From NCBI GenBank assembly GCA_963691705.1, contig OY829541.1, positions 54,855,931 through 54,919,930 of the forward strand: a stretch of DNA of 64,000 nucleotides, in the 5' to 3' direction. The notes beneath the pieces are model-generated. The model had not been told where the DNA came from. It did not search any database and saw only the letters and a program-made list of their open reading frames with translations. Positions 23,901 to 35,109 of this stretch are shown here, one piece after another. A program made the translations under genes and the position numbers. Every line of letters starts with the position of its first letter. Positions within the stretch are counted from its first letter, which is position 1. This stretch comes from Viola odorata (Eukaryota > Streptophyta > Magnoliopsida > Malpighiales > Violaceae).

Positions 23901-26143
23901 CTAACGGGGACTGGCGCATGTGTATCGATTTTACTGACCTGAATAAGGCCTGTCCCAAGGACTGCTATCCCCTTCCGCGAATAGGTCAGTTAGTCGATCA
24001 AACCGCTGGGTATGCTTATCTAAGCTCCCTAGATGCGAATTCCGGATATCACCAAATCCCTATGGCTGTAGAGGACGAAGAAAAAACTGCCTTCATTACT
24101 CCCAGGGCTACATACTGCTATAACGCAATGCCGTTTGGGCTAAAGAATGCCGGTGCAACGTTTGAGCGTATGGCAAACAAAGTTTTTGAAAATCAAATCG
24201 GGAAAAATGTAGAGGCCTACGTAGACGACATCTTGATTAAAAGCCGGAGTTTCAGAGAACACCTCGCAGACTTGGAAGAGGTTTTCAATGTGATGAGAAA
24301 GCACAAGATGAAGTTAAACCCGCGGAAGTGCATGTTTGCATTCCAAACGGGAAAATTCTTGGGCTATGTGGTCAGCCGGAAGGGCATCCAACCCAACTCG
24401 TCAAAGATAAAAGCCATCCAGGATATGATATCCCCGCGAACTGTCAAAGAAATACAGAAGTTAACCGGGCGCATCATTGCATTGGGGCGATTCATATCTA
24501 AGCAAGGCGAGAGATGTTTGCCTTTCTTCAAAGTCATCCGTAACAATGCTCCCTTCGGATGGACAGAGGAATGTGAGAAAGCATTTGCAGGACTAAAAGC
24601 TTACCTATCATCAGATTTAGTGCTAACGAGACCCGAACCCGGTGATGAGCTATACCTATACTTGGGAATAGCCGACGAGGTAGTCAGCGCCGTCCTCGCG
24701 CGATGTGAAGGGCACGCGCATCGTCCTGTATTCTTCGTGAGTCACATATTGAAAGATGCCGAATTGCGATACGCTCCTATCGAGAAGATAGCACTCGCTC
24801 TAGTACAGGCCACGCGAAAGATGGATCGATACTTCCAAGCCCACCCTGTCATCGTACTTACGGATCAGCCGTTGAGAAGAATCTTCAGAAAACCTGAGTC
24901 TTTAGGAAGAATGTTAATTTGGGCTATCGAACTTGAGCAATACGGGCTGCAATACAAAGCTAGACCGGCCGTTAAAGCCCAAGCGTTAGCTGACTTCATA
25001 GCTGAGTGCACATTCGCAAAGGACACAAAGATAGACCTGTTAGAGGAAGAAGCGAAAAATTCATGCCTACCGTCTCCAGAGACATATACAGACACGTGGG
25101 TCATCCACGTGGATGAAGCAAAAAATCAAGAATTAGCAGGCGTAGGAGTTTTCTTAGCTGGACCAAATGGCCTGGAGATGCGATACGCCATCAGAATCCT
25201 GCAGCCATTGTCCAATAATGCGGCTGAATACGAAGCGATGCTGGCGGGACTCAGAATCGGAAACAGTTTCTCCATCGAAGCCACCCCCGGTATGGAGAAG
25301 GAAGACAGAACACGTTTAAGGATCCGAGGAGATTCCAAGTTAATAATGGACCAGGTCCTGGGGAATTCCCAAGCCAGAGAACCCATCATGGCCCAATACT
25401 TAGCCAAAGTGAAACATGAGCTGTCAGAGATACAGGAAAAAGGCACCCTGGTTACCTTCGAGCACATTCCTAGAGAAAACAATGGAGAGGCCGATAGCCT
25501 CGCCAAAATGGCAGCCAATCCGGAAGCCTCAATACCCAGAGACGTGCGCTATGGAGAACTGTCTACACCCTCTTTCATGGAAGAGCAGACATCGCTCTGT
25601 GTGGAAGAAATGGAAAATGATTGGAGGATCCCAGTGATAGAATATCTAAAGCATGATAAGTTACCGGGAGACCAGACAGAGAAAAAGAAAGTCCTAAAAC
25701 GGGAAGCACGATGCACATATTATAACGGAGAGTTAATACGAAGATGCTTCTCACATCCGGCCGCTAAATGCATAACGGAACAAGAAGGCTTGCATGTGTT
25801 ACGAGAAATTCACGAAGGGATATGTGGCATGCACATCGCCAGCGGCACTCTGGCAGCCCAAGTCTTTCGGTCGGGATTTTACTGGCCCACCATTCGACGA
25901 GATTGTCACAACTTCATGAAAACCTGTCAGAAATGCCAGGAATATGCTAAGATTCCTCGAAAACCTGCTGTGCCAATTTCAGAAATAGTGGCTCCGTGCC
26001 CGTTTGCAAAATGGGGGATTGACATCCTGGGCCCGTTTCCAAAGGCCAGATCTCAGTTAAAATTCGTGGTCGTAGTGGTAGACTACTTCACAAAGTGGAC
26101 CGAAGCCGAGGCGTTAGCTACCATTACCACCGAAAAAATTTAG
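20981..26143 (+). CDS. Element C gag-pol polyprotein, cut by a stop in integrase
   Basis: 1720 codons from the first ATG after the leader. Order: Pro/Ser- and Arg-rich N-terminus; gag capsid domain (about residues 265-430, including WFEGLP); zinc knuckle from residue 549 (CKFHKVKGH...C); aspartic protease with DNGS at about residue 712; reverse transcriptase with YVDD at 1080-1083; RNase H (about 1215-1330); second RNase H (about 1370-1500, HVDEA, AAEYEA, RGDSKL, GEADSLA); integrase zinc finger (about 1605-1655) and first catalytic Asp (WGIDILGPF). A TAG at 26141-26143 ends the frame between the first and second integrase Asp. Reading continues in the same frame to 26857, so this is a single nonsense lesion. 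Confidence 0.92.
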   Translation: MASESDPALSRTSNIPYNTRRRLFPFATSDVPTPGQDVTAGDLDPLPGSSSEEVTFQICSPFSHIAGTSHPTPQVGRSMIGEADNPLMNSIAALQAQLDQLTEMAAGFTPHASRPGVSSHVVFTPTIVTERPLSPQQSRALPSSLPLPLAPINVPTFTRGPADHSGQYRGGISIPEAVRQRDEYREPWDERRGDIVRDPSPRYSERSSSRSRRARTPRSRSRSPRRHQEYDPQNPRYDAEIPHQRQPHRIPDANVGHPFSYRVRHHRVHRHVKLPAESYDGTKDPISHLNKVKDFVQFQTRSNAALCQVFVMTLSGVARLWFEGLPAGSIDNFSQLEEKFKSRFSTAIPIRKSAAALFDIHRKPQESLNDFLGRFDLEMSLTPGVTIDFAIEALKRNCRYGKLKDTLTVDPPTTLDALRLKAYNYARMEEEENREWIRGMPTDPYVAPSILNSNAPDAKPTEDLGQRKENNTKTSNRQRGNFSKGRPGGSPTRKQTDPPKGRIYGPDLPSLILPRAEILAIVQQRNLPIRYPAPVKPGVIMRGRENAYCKFHKVKGHSTDVCRELKSAIERLVEEGYLGEFATKAREEARNNPTGNTTEQRQTPLHAIGANAVPLGPNREALAIDSDQMPMINIIAGGGAPYCEEIMPQTPNPGEKRKRESVQIKIEPISALNRMILSFSEEDEKGIVFPHNDAMVVMPVIGSHGVRRTLVDNGSAVNLFSLEAYNLMKRPDDELSFCTRPIIGIDGVPIPVAGITSLPVYFREDTSKRSEELLFLVVDLTLPYNAILGRPFLNRFGVAISQKHLRMKYPSWDGVVSIKGDQKLAAECYLLMTQRSCDRYVCVADDPFDEKEEKRTQPLDQMISLPIGKDSEMNLLASEKLSLEENAQLIRLLRKCKGEFAWKPSDMPGISREVAEHRLNISPEAKPVQQRRRAFSSEKIAAIEKELLKLTEAGFIREVQYPTWLANPVLVPKPNGDWRMCIDFTDLNKACPKDCYPLPRIGQLVDQTAGYAYLSSLDANSGYHQIPMAVEDEEKTAFITPRATYCYNAMPFGLKNAGATFERMANKVFENQIGKNVEAYVDDILIKSRSFREHLADLEEVFNVMRKHKMKLNPRKCMFAFQTGKFLGYVVSRKGIQPNSSKIKAIQDMISPRTVKEIQKLTGRIIALGRFISKQGERCLPFFKVIRNNAPFGWTEECEKAFAGLKAYLSSDLVLTRPEPGDELYLYLGIADEVVSAVLARCEGHAHRPVFFVSHILKDAELRYAPIEKIALALVQATRKMDRYFQAHPVIVLTDQPLRRIFRKPESLGRMLIWAIELEQYGLQYKARPAVKAQALADFIAECTFAKDTKIDLLEEEAKNSCLPSPETYTDTWVIHVDEAKNQELAGVGVFLAGPNGLEMRYAIRILQPLSNNAAEYEAMLAGLRIGNSFSIEATPGMEKEDRTRLRIRGDSKLIMDQVLGNSQAREPIMAQYLAKVKHELSEIQEKGTLVTFEHIPRENNGEADSLAKMAANPEASIPRDVRYGELSTPSFMEEQTSLCVEEMENDWRIPVIEYLKHDKLPGDQTEKKKVLKREARCTYYNGELIRRCFSHPAAKCITEQEGLHVLREIHEGICGMHIASGTLAAQVFRSGFYWPTIRRDCHNFMKTCQKCQEYAKIPRKPAVPISEIVAPCPFAKWGIDILGPFPKARSQLKFVVVVVDYFTKWTEAEALATITTEKI

Positions 26144-26857
26144 CGTTTCTTCAAACACCAAGTCATCATGAGATTTGAAGTACCGCGCGTGCTAGTCAGC
26201 GACAACGGGACACAATTTACAAGCCAGTTCTTCAGGGATCAATGTGCGGAGTTTCAGATAGAGCAAAGATTCTCCTCTGTGGCACATCCCCAAACCAACG
26301 ACCAGGCGGAAGTAACTAACCGCAGCATCCTTAGCGGCATCAAAAGAAACTTGGAAGGGTCCAAGAAGAAATGGCCAGACGAATTGCCGTATGTGCTATG
26401 GGCCTATCGCATGACTGTCAAGGCCAGCACGGGAGAAACCCCGTTCGCGTTAGCATTCGGAACTGAGGCTGTCACACCAGTCGAGATTGGCATGATGAGC
26501 CTCCGGGTGGCTCACTTCAAAGAAGAAAACAACGAAGAAAGGTTACGAGCTAACCTCGATACTCTACCAGAAATACACGAGGAAACCCTCCTGAAAACTC
26601 TGCACTACAAGAGAAAAATGGCACAATATCACAACCGGCAAGTGAGGGAGCGATTGCTCAAAATCGGAGATTTAGTGCTCAGAGACAAGCGGGCGGCAGG
26701 ACAACGTATGGGAAAACTCAGTCCAAATTGGGATGAACCGTATCGTGTCACCCGCATTGTGGGAAAAGGAGCATACCACCTGGAAACGCTCGAGGGAACG
26801 CCCCTGCAGAACTCCTGGAACATCGCTCGGCTGAGGCTATACCACGCCAGGAGCTAA
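26144..26857 (+). pseudogene. Element C integrase C-terminal part beyond the stop
   Basis: It stays in frame with the upstream ORF, with the first internal ATG at 26168. It contains the second integrase Asp (VSDNGTQF), the catalytic Glu (DQAEVTNR) and a C-terminal domain with LKIGDLVLR and GAYHLETLEG, ending in TAA at 26855-26857. Without the first Asp it cannot work alone. Confidence 0.88.
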
Positions 26858-26950
26858 TCGGGTAACGACAAAGTTATTCTAATAAATGAATATTGAGATA
26901 TTCACCGTGCGTTTGCTACTGGTAATATGCAGGTAGCGAAGAATGCCAGG

Positions 26951-27427
26951 GGTGAAAATCCTATCCTTATGATGGCTGGTCTTGATCAGACAGCTCATTA
27001 AGACGAGGCACGCCCTGGCATAACAAGGTGTTTGGGAGTGAAAATCCTATCCTTGTGGTAACCGTGCTCACATAGACGGCCCATTAAGACGAGGCACGAC
27101 CCTAAACGGCTCCCCGGAGTGAAAATCCTATCCTTGCGGCAACCGTGCTCACATAGACGGCCCGTTAAGATGAGGCACGCCCCGGAATCCTTGGGAGTGA
27201 AATCCTATTCTTATGGTAACCCCATAAGGAGAGGCACGCCCCAAGGAGAGACCAACTCCGTCCTGGAAGTGAAAATCCTATCCTTGTGGTAACCGTGCTC
27301 ACATAGACGGCCCATAAAGACGAGGCACGATTCCACGGACGCGAGGTACAACGCTTGGGGGTGAAAAGTCCTATCCTTGTGATGGCTGGTCCTGATCAGA
27401 CAGCTCACTAAGACGAGGCACTCCCCA
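26951..27427 (+). repeat. Degenerate tandem repeat, about six units of roughly 75-100 bp
   Basis: Each unit contains GTGAAAATCCTATCCTT, a GTGGTAACCGTGCTCACATA-like or GATGGCTGGTC variant, and AAGACGAGGCACG. Units are diverged and one is shortened (near 27200). It lies just downstream of integrase and is noncoding. Confidence 0.75.
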
Positions 27428-27429
27428 AA

Positions 27430-27808
27430 GCCTATCTGTGGCGGAAAGAAACAAAGACATCCCAACTAGTAGCCGCGCGGTTGATACCCGGCGAAGTGAT
27501 GTTGGAGCCTATCTGTGGCGGAAAGAAACAAAGACATCCCAACTAGTAGCCGCGCGGTTGATACCCGGCGAAGTGATGTTGGAGCCTATCTGTGGCGGAA
27601 AGAAACAAAGACATCCCAACTAGTAGCCGCGCGGTTGATACCCGGCGAAGTGATGTTGGAGCCTATCTGTGGCGGAAAGAAACAAAGACATCCCAACTAG
27701 TAGCCGCGCGGTTGATACCCGGTGAAGCGACGTTGGAGCCTATCTGTGGCGAAAAGGAATAAAGAAATCCTAACTAGTAGCCGCGCGGTCGATACCCGGT
27801 GAAAAGAT
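27430..27808 (+). repeat. 77-bp tandem repeat, about five units
   Basis: Units start near 27430, 27507, 27584, 27661 and 27738, each beginning GCCTATCTGTGGCGGAAAG and containing TAGTAGCCGCGCGGTTGATA. The first four are almost identical and the last has diverged. The chance short ORFs here merely repeat the unit. Confidence 0.9.
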
Positions 27809-27860
27809 GAATGAAGAAATGACCATACTGCAACAACAACGTTGAAACAGACGAAAAGCC

Positions 27861-29464
27861 TGATAGCATGCTTCATGACCTAGATTTCACCCTCTTTTGT
27901 AGCCTTTTCGGGGGCTTCATGTTGCCATTTGACCCTTATTACGATCTTATTTGCAGAATGACATCAAAAGAGGGAAAAGAGCGAAAAGAAGCAATTTCGG
28001 AGCAATTCTGAGGAACTCCAGCTTCAAGGCCTAGAATGGAGGATGCTTTCAAGGCCTCGACGTGAACCAGACCAGTGCGCTGTCTCCAGGTCTCGACAGC
28101 TCCGCATCTTCCTCCAAAGAAAGCATCTTTAAAGATCCGCACGGAATCCCATGCGCTTCTAGAAGGCAGCAACGTGGCAGGAATCCCAGAATATTCCTTT
28201 TGCAAGGACATGTGCTGTCACCTCCTCATTGCCCTTATCTATTTTGTCTCCTAGCTAGTATTAGGCTATAAAAGCATAGTGCTAGGGTTTTTTGTAAGAA
28301 CGGCTGGTCCTAAGGATATTTTCTTACATTAATTTCAGCGCACATTCTCTTAGGATAATCTCCTCTCCTTGAAGAACAACCTTTATGATTCAGCTCTCCT
28401 TTGATTATTAATTAATCCATCGGTTCCTTCTAATCCTTTGCTATTTCCTTTTGTTATTTTATGATTACTTATATCTATTGTTTATATTATAGTATGAGTA
28501 GCTAAACACCACCCTTCTTAGTGAAGGGTGTTTAATGGGTTGAAAAGATTTGGCTAAGAGGTCTAATGCATGCTTAATATATTCTCTTGTTCACATGACT
28601 ATTTACCGATTTAATTCCATGCTTGCTTAGGAATATTAATGGCTTGATCATCTGTTAGTATGCCTACGTGAGTAACGTCATATTCCAGGGTTATACCTGA
28701 CGCGAAGCCCTGGAATTGGAGCAGACACCTAGGGGAGGCAGCGCGAGAGGCCTCACCTAGGGGTAAACTGTCATCTAGGGTATGCAATACGGGTCTGACA
28801 AGCTGAGCTATTGCGCCCTAGATCTGTCTTACCTCTCCTTCATGGGCGTTCAGAATTTAGCCTCCCTACTTCGAACCTTAGACAGGCCGGACGGTCAAGG
28901 CTGCTTCCTGATGACAAGGGAAGTAGCTGGGAGGATGGCTGAACGTCAAGGTCACCTCATATGTGGAAACGGGGGGTGACTTCTAGCTACGAAGGTAAGT
29001 AGGGGATGCGGTGTGGAAACGCGGTCCCTATAGCAGGTCTGTACATGAGTCTGGAACATTTTTGCACCAATGACTAGCCAACCTAGAAAACAACCCAAAG
29101 GAACACCTTTCGCTAAGATCTATTCTCATCTGATTAATATCTCTTTTACTACGTTTCTAGCCCTCGAAGTGTTTACATTTCTTGCCCTGGATTACATTTT
29201 GCTTTCATGCCCTAGATAAATACTTTACAATTCTATTTTGTTAGCTCCCATACTCTGCGTTGGTTAATTTATTAGCCAACATTAAACCCCCCCCCCCCCC
29301 CCCCCAGTGTCACTACAATTCGGTCTGTTGCATATCACCTTGTCATACATCTTCATTAGCAAACCTGTCCTTCTATCTCTGTGGTTCGACCCTGTCTTGC
29401 CCCTATACACCTTTACTTGTGCATCTAGGCACCAGGAAAATATATTATATTTGAGTGACGATCA
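27861..29464 (+). repeat. Element D 5' LTR
   Basis: 1604 bp. TATAAAAG at 28267-28274 is the likely promoter. A run of 19 C residues lies at 29287-29305 and is conserved in length in the other LTR. Confidence 0.94.
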
Positions 29465-29469
29465 AATTT

Positions 29470-29487
29470 TGGCGCCGTTGCCGGGGA
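29470..29487 (+). promoter_or_regulatory. Element D primer-binding site (tRNA-Asp type)
   Basis: TGGCGCCGTTGCCGGGGA, complementary to the 3' end of plant tRNA-Asp, five nucleotides after the LTR. Confidence 0.88.
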
Positions 29488-29523
29488 TATGAACGGTACT
29501 AATTTTGTTTCTGTTTTTCTTGT

Positions 29524-31725
29524 ATGACCAGGAGATCTGCCCCAGATCTGCTCCCACTAGACCTCGAATTGACCAGGACGGAAAGAGGACTTCGGAGGCA
29601 AGCTCAAGGAACATCTGCTCATCGTAGAGTAATTCCACATCCTGCCCTCGACGGATCCCCTACCAACTTGGCTGATCAAGAATACCATCATTACATAGAC
29701 CTGACCTTTCTTCACGACAACCAACACCAAATCCCACCAGACCATCTCGATTTACTTGAAATGGCTGATCTAGCCGACCACAATAATCATGACGACCAAG
29801 ATCGTCGTGAGAACCCACCACCACCAATACCAGACCAACAAACTATTGACAACTTCCATGCAACTCCCGATATGGCAAGCAGCTGCATTGACTGGCCTAA
29901 CGTCCCCCATGACTGGACTCTTAAGTCAGCCGTACTTCATCATCTGCCTATCTTTCGGGGGGTAGCTAAGGAGAACGCCCTTCGTCACCTCCAACAACTC
30001 CATTCAATTTGCGAGGCCATGAAACCTGCTAACGTCAGTATTGAGCAAGCCAAGCTTCGCGCATTCCAGTGGTCTCTCAAAGATGATGCCCTTGATTGGT
30101 ATTATGACCTCCCAGCAAGATCTATTCGCTCTTGGGCGGATATGTCAAAAATCTTCACTGAAAAGTACTACCCTACTTCTATCTCTAACACTACACGCAA
30201 GCAACTAGTTTCCATAGTTCAGAAGAAGGAGGAAACCCTGGCCCAGTACTACGAAAGATTTCAGAAGATGCAGTCTAATTGCCCAGCCCACAACCTTACC
30301 GAACACGCTCTTGTTCAGTACTTTTGTGAAGGCCTCCAACCTCATGACAAGGCATTGCTAAATGCAGCTGCCAATGGTTCCCTGACTGCCTTGACCCCGA
30401 AAACAACTCGAGCTACGATAGAGCTCATGGCCAAGAATGCCTCTGATGACCTTACCAACAATCCAGGCCAGGAGGTCCAAGTAGCAGCCCTTCAGAAACA
30501 GATATCGTCCCTTACGGGGATGTTTCAGAATTTCATAACATCACAACCCACACCTGTCAAAGCTTGCCAAATATGCAATTTCGTGGATCATGCCACTGAT
30601 GCATGCCCCCACATTCCAGAAGAAATTCAAGTAAATGCTGCTGGTCAATTCATTCCAGTCCAATATGCTCAAAATTACAACCAAGGGTGGAAACAACCAA
30701 ATCCAGGGTGGGTACCAAACAATCAATTTTCGGGACCTAGCCACCAACCACCCCAGAATCCATATGGAAACCCCCCGCCTAACATGCCAAACTTCAGACC
30801 TCGACCCACGTATCATCAACAGCAGTACCAACGCCAACCTCCTCAGGATCAAACCTTTGTCCAACCTCCAGATCAGACTTTTATCCAGCCCCCGAAAGCT
30901 GAAATACCCAGGAACCCCGAACAGCAAAAAGAAATCGACGATCTCAAAAAACAGATGCGCAATCTGACTGCCCAACTCCAGGAAGTAACAAACCATGGCA
31001 GATTGCCACCTCAAACAGAAGTAAATCCAAAGCACAATGTCTGCGCATTAACTCTGCGTAGTGGAATGACCCTGAACTCACCTGAGCTTCCAGCCCCCGA
31101 TGCTGAAAATACACCCGAGGTCGAGATTCGGCCCAAACCCAGAACTAAACTCCCCAAAGTCCCTAGATTCGTGGAAGTCAAAGAGGATAGAATCCGCTCT
31201 CCGAGAGGTTCACCACGAAATGACCCAAACCCACCAGAATTTACTCAAGAATACATCCATAAGATTCTCGAGCCCCCGTTCCCTCATAGATTGGTCAAGG
31301 CCAAGAAAGATAAGGAAGACCGAGATATCTTTGAGATGTTCAGTAAAGTGGTTGTCAATATTCCTCTCCTCCAGGCCGTGAAAAATGTCCCTCGCTATGC
31401 CAAATTCTTGAAGCAACTGTGCACTAACAAAAACAAGTTCGCTGAAGTCAACAAGATCAGCATAGGAGCCAGTGCTTCCACGCACATCCAAAGCAGAATT
31501 CCTCCAAAATTCAAAGACCAGGGCATGTTCATTATCCCTTGTCGAATAGGCACAGTTGATATTGGAAAAGCCATGTGTGATCTCGGCGCGGGAATCAATG
31601 TGATGCCCTTGATAATCTACAACAGTCTAGGTCTCGAACCTCTAGTTCCCACATACCTGGCTATCCAGCTCGCGGATCGTTCCATCATTTACCCCGAAGG
31701 GATTATCAAAGATGTTCTAGTCTAA
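29524..31725 (+). CDS. Element D gag and protease ORF
   Basis: 733 residues from the first ATG after the primer site. The capsid-type gag domain covers about residues 125-300 (DWTLKSAVLHHL, LDWYYDLPARSI, YFCEGLQPHDKA). A CX2CX4HX4C zinc knuckle (CQICNFVDHATDAC) lies at about 348-361, followed by a Pro/Gln/Asn-rich linker. The aspartic protease has DLGAGINVMP at about residue 685; the DLGA form is usual in this lineage. A TAA at 31723-31725 ends the ORF, and the next codon onward continues the same frame into reverse transcriptase. In element B the corresponding site is open. This is therefore best read as one nonsense change, although programmed stop readthrough cannot be excluded from sequence alone. 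Confidence 0.9.
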   Translation: MTRRSAPDLLPLDLELTRTERGLRRQAQGTSAHRRVIPHPALDGSPTNLADQEYHHYIDLTFLHDNQHQIPPDHLDLLEMADLADHNNHDDQDRRENPPPPIPDQQTIDNFHATPDMASSCIDWPNVPHDWTLKSAVLHHLPIFRGVAKENALRHLQQLHSICEAMKPANVSIEQAKLRAFQWSLKDDALDWYYDLPARSIRSWADMSKIFTEKYYPTSISNTTRKQLVSIVQKKEETLAQYYERFQKMQSNCPAHNLTEHALVQYFCEGLQPHDKALLNAAANGSLTALTPKTTRATIELMAKNASDDLTNNPGQEVQVAALQKQISSLTGMFQNFITSQPTPVKACQICNFVDHATDACPHIPEEIQVNAAGQFIPVQYAQNYNQGWKQPNPGWVPNNQFSGPSHQPPQNPYGNPPPNMPNFRPRPTYHQQQYQRQPPQDQTFVQPPDQTFIQPPKAEIPRNPEQQKEIDDLKKQMRNLTAQLQEVTNHGRLPPQTEVNPKHNVCALTLRSGMTLNSPELPAPDAENTPEVEIRPKPRTKLPKVPRFVEVKEDRIRSPRGSPRNDPNPPEFTQEYIHKILEPPFPHRLVKAKKDKEDRDIFEMFSKVVVNIPLLQAVKNVPRYAKFLKQLCTNKNKFAEVNKISIGASASTHIQSRIPPKFKDQGMFIIPCRIGTVDIGKAMCDLGAGINVMPLIIYNSLGLEPLVPTYLAIQLADRSIIYPEGIIKDVLV

Positions 31726-34700
31726 GTGGGAGAATTCTTATTCCCTGCTGATTTCTACGTAATTGCAATGGAAAATGAGGACTCCACCAAGTCCACTGAT
31801 GTTCTTCTAGGCCGTCCATTTCTGGCCACGGCCCGAGCCAAGATTGATGTTCATGAGGCCATCATTTCTCTCGAATTTGATGGAGAGATCATCAAATTCA
31901 ATATGCTAGAGGCCATGCGATACCCTTCTGAATTTTCTAGTGTGAATTATATTGATATTGTTGATCCCCTTGTAGGGGAAATTGATGAAATATATTCTAC
32001 TGACCCCTTGCATTTTGCCCTTGACAGGAGTCTGACACCCGCTCTTCTAGATGTCGTGGCCTCGACAATTTCCATTCCATCTGAGTTACACTCTGTCGTC
32101 GCTGACCTAGAAGAATGCCCTGTCACTCAGTATGAGCCACCAGCGCAGTCCCCTAACTACGAAGGCCATGTTAAATTAATTCCATCAGTTGATCAGGCTT
32201 CAGCCCTAGATCTTAAACCTTTACCTTCACATCTAAAGTATGCTTATCTGGGTCCCGATAACTCTCTACCTGTTATTATCTCCAACAAGCTTCGAGACCT
32301 CGAAGAGTCCCAACTGCTTTCTTTGCTGAAAAACTTCAGACAAGCCATAGGATGGACCATTGCAGACATCAAAGGTCTATCCCCAGCATTGTGCACTCAT
32401 CACATCCACCTAGAAGATACAAGCAAGACCATTCGCCAGCCCCAGAGACGCCTTAACCCGCCTATGATGGAAGTGGTGAAGAAAGAAATTCTTAAGTTGC
32501 TAGACGCAGGAGTTATCTACCCCATCTCAGATAGCCCTTGGGTCAGCCCTATCCAGGTCGTGCCCAAGAAAACAGGCCTCACAATCATCACCAGCCACGA
32601 TGGCGAATCCATTCCTACCCGGATCCAGAATGGGTGGAGAGTGTGCATCGATTACCGCCGACTGAATGCTGCCACCAGAAAAGACCATTTCCCCTTGCCC
32701 TTCATCGATCAGATGCTGGAACGTCTCGCAGGAAAGACCCACTATTGCTGCCTAGACGGTTACTCTGGTTTCCACCAGATCCCGGTCGCTCCTGAAGACC
32801 AGGAAAAGACTACCTTTACCTGCCCTTTCGGGACCTTCGCATATAGACGCATGCCCTTCGGCCTGTGCAACGCTCCTGCCACTTTCCAGCGCTGTATGGT
32901 TAGCATTTTCTCTGAGTTAGTCGAAGACGGAATCGAGGTCTTCATGGATGACTTCACCGTCTATGGAAATTCCTTTGACGGATGCATGAGCAATCTGAAG
33001 AAATGTTTAGAGCGCTGCATAGAGACAGACCTTGTCCTGAATTTTGAGAAATGCCACTTTATGGTGGATCGAGCCCTGGTGCTAGGCCATGTTATATCAG
33101 CCAAAGGGATTGAGGTTGACAAAGCAAAAATCGAAGTGATAGAGTCCCTGCCCTATCCTTCTTGTGTCAGAGATGTGAGATCTTTTCTAGGCCACGCCGG
33201 ATTCTACAGACGATTTATCAAGGATTTTTCCAAAGTCGCTCAACCAATGTGTCGCTTGCTCCAGAAAGACACGATCTTTGATTTTAATGAGGCGTGCAAA
33301 GACGCTTTTGAACTTCTCAAGAAAAAACTTATCTCGGCCCCGATCATTCGTGCTCCCGATTGGACATTACCTTTCGAGGTCATGTGTGACGCCAGCAATC
33401 AAGCCCTGGGCGCCATCTTGGGTCAGAGGAAGGAGAAGGAGACCCATGTGATTTATTATGCTTCCAAACTACTAGACCCAGCCCAGCAGAATTACACAAC
33501 CACAGAAAAGGAACTCCTGGCTGTTGTCTATGCCCTGGACAAGTTCAGGCAATATCTCCTAGGCACTCATGTCCTCATCTATTCGGATCATTCTGCCCTT
33601 CGGTGCTTGCTGACCAAAGCAGATGCCAAGCCACGACTTATTAGATGGATCTTGCTTTTGCAAGAGTTTGACATAGCTATCAAAGATAAAGCGGGAAAAG
33701 AAAATCTTGTGGCAGACCACTTGAGCAGACTTCCAGCCCAAGCAGATAATTCGCTTGAACCCATCCGAGATACTTTTCCAGACGAGCGACTATGTCTAGC
33801 CCAAGCTGTCTATTCCCCTTGGTTTTCAGATATTGCAAACTTTTGTGCCATTGAAACTTTTCCAGCCGATGCCTCCCCTTCCGAATGCAACAAAATCAGA
33901 AGGCGAGCCAAATACTACATTTGGGACAGCCCCTATTTATGGAAACATTGCTCGGACCAAATAATTCGAAGATGTGTGACCATGGATGAGGTGCCCTCGA
34001 TCCTTAAATTCTGTCATTCTGAAGGAGGACATTTCGCGGCCAAGAAAACTGCCCTGAAAGTCCTAGAAGCTGGCCTTTACTGGCCAACCATTTTTAAGGA
34101 CAGTTACATGTATTGCGCTTCGTGCCCCCGATGTCAGGCCACTGGAAATATAGGGGCCAGAAATCAGATGCCCTTGACTAACATCATCGCTTCCGAGATC
34201 TTCGATATATGGGGTATCGACTTCATGGGTCCCTTTCCCAACTCTTTTGGCAATATCTATATCCTTCTAGCAGTCGATTATGTTTCCAAATGGGTAGAAG
34301 CCAAAGCCAGTCGGACGGACGATTCTAAAGTGGTTGTGAACTTTCTTCGTACCCATATCTTCAATCGGTTTGGCACCCCTAGAGCCCTCATCAGTGATAG
34401 AGGCACCCACTTCTGCAACCGTGTCGTGACCTCGCTCTTAGCGAAATATGGAGTCCACCATAGAACTTCCACTGCCTATCACCCTCAGACCAACGGACAA
34501 GCCGAGGTCTCGAACCGTGAGATCAAATCCATCCTTGAGAAGACTGTCAGCCAGTCCCGAAAAGACTGGAGCTTGAAATTAGATGATGCCCTCTGGGCCT
34601 ACCGAACAGCTTTCAAGACCCCGATAGGAATGACCCCATACAGACTTGTTTATGGCAAACCATGTCATCTTCCAGTAGAGATAGAGCATAAAGCATTCTG

Positions 34701-35109
34701 GGCCATCCGAAAAGTGAATACAGATCTGGGCCTCGCTAACCAGCACCGCCGTTTGCAGATCCAAGAGCTAGAAGAATTGCGCGACGATGCTTATGAAAAT
34801 GCCCTACTCTACAAGGGCAAAACAAAAGCTTTCCATGACCGTCACCTTCGCCCCAAAAACTTTGTAGTTGGACAGCAAGTGTTGCTATATAACTCGCGCC
34901 TACGCCTCTTTGCTGGGAAATTAAAATCTAAATGGTCAGGACCTTTCGTGGTCACGACAGTTTACGACCATGGGGCGGTAGAGATCCAAAATCCAACAAC
35001 AGGAATTATCTTTAAGGTCAATGGTCAACGCGTTAAACCCTTCTACGAAGGATTTCAGCCCTCGACAGTTGAAGAGGCCATGGTGGACGTGCCACCTTCC
35101 CAGACCTAG
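31726..35109 (+). CDS. Element D reverse transcriptase, RNase H and integrase
   Basis: 1127 codons in frame with the upstream ORF and lacking their own start. The reverse transcriptase includes [27 protein letters not shown] and FMDD at residues 406-409 in place of the common YVDD. RNase H follows ([36 protein letters not shown]). Integrase has an HHCC zinc finger, [10 protein letters not shown] (first Asp), ISDRGTHF (second Asp), [10 protein letters not shown] (Glu), and the C-terminal block [14 protein letters not shown]. All catalytic residues I can identify are present. The protein would be made only if the stop at 31723-31725 is read through. Confidence 0.92.
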   Translation: MGEFLFPADFYVIAMENEDSTKSTDVLLGRPFLATARAKIDVHEAIISLEFDGEIIKFNMLEAMRYPSEFSSVNYIDIVDPLVGEIDEIYSTDPLHFALDRSLTPALLDVVASTISIPSELHSVVADLEECPVTQYEPPAQSPNYEGHVKLIPSVDQASALDLKPLPSHLKYAYLGPDNSLPVIISNKLRDLEESQLLSLLKNFRQAIGWTIADIKGLSPALCTHHIHLEDTSKTIRQPQRRLNPPMMEVVKKEILKLLDAGVIYPISDSPWVSPIQVVPKKTGLTIITSHDGESIPTRIQNGWRVCIDYRRLNAATRKDHFPLPFIDQMLERLAGKTHYCCLDGYSGFHQIPVAPEDQEKTTFTCPFGTFAYRRMPFGLCNAPATFQRCMVSIFSELVEDGIEVFMDDFTVYGNSFDGCMSNLKKCLERCIETDLVLNFEKCHFMVDRALVLGHVISAKGIEVDKAKIEVIESLPYPSCVRDVRSFLGHAGFYRRFIKDFSKVAQPMCRLLQKDTIFDFNEACKDAFELLKKKLISAPIIRAPDWTLPFEVMCDASNQALGAILGQRKEKETHVIYYASKLLDPAQQNYTTTEKELLAVVYALDKFRQYLLGTHVLIYSDHSALRCLLTKADAKPRLIRWILLLQEFDIAIKDKAGKENLVADHLSRLPAQADNSLEPIRDTFPDERLCLAQAVYSPWFSDIANFCAIETFPADASPSECNKIRRRAKYYIWDSPYLWKHCSDQIIRRCVTMDEVPSILKFCHSEGGHFAAKKTALKVLEAGLYWPTIFKDSYMYCASCPRCQATGNIGARNQMPLTNIIASEIFDIWGIDFMGPFPNSFGNIYILLAVDYVSKWVEAKASRTDDSKVVVNFLRTHIFNRFGTPRALISDRGTHFCNRVVTSLLAKYGVHHRTSTAYHPQTNGQAEVSNREIKSILEKTVSQSRKDWSLKLDDALWAYRTAFKTPIGMTPYRLVYGKPCHLPVEIEHKAFWAIRKVNTDLGLANQHRRLQIQELEELRDDAYENALLYKGKTKAFHDRHLRPKNFVVGQQVLLYNSRLRLFAGKLKSKWSGPFVVTTVYDHGAVEIQNPTTGIIFKVNGQRVKPFYEGFQPSTVEEAMVDVPPSQT

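Noticed and set aside
27438..27700. Two identical 61-codon ORFs
   Set aside because: By-products of the 77-bp tandem array.
27430..27808. CRISPR-like spaced repeats
   Set aside because: Units are contiguous with no unique spacers, and the genome is plant.
28782..28979. 65-codon ORF in the D LTR, repeated at 40374-40571
   Set aside because: Same LTR sequence twice, no domain, no sign of coding selection.
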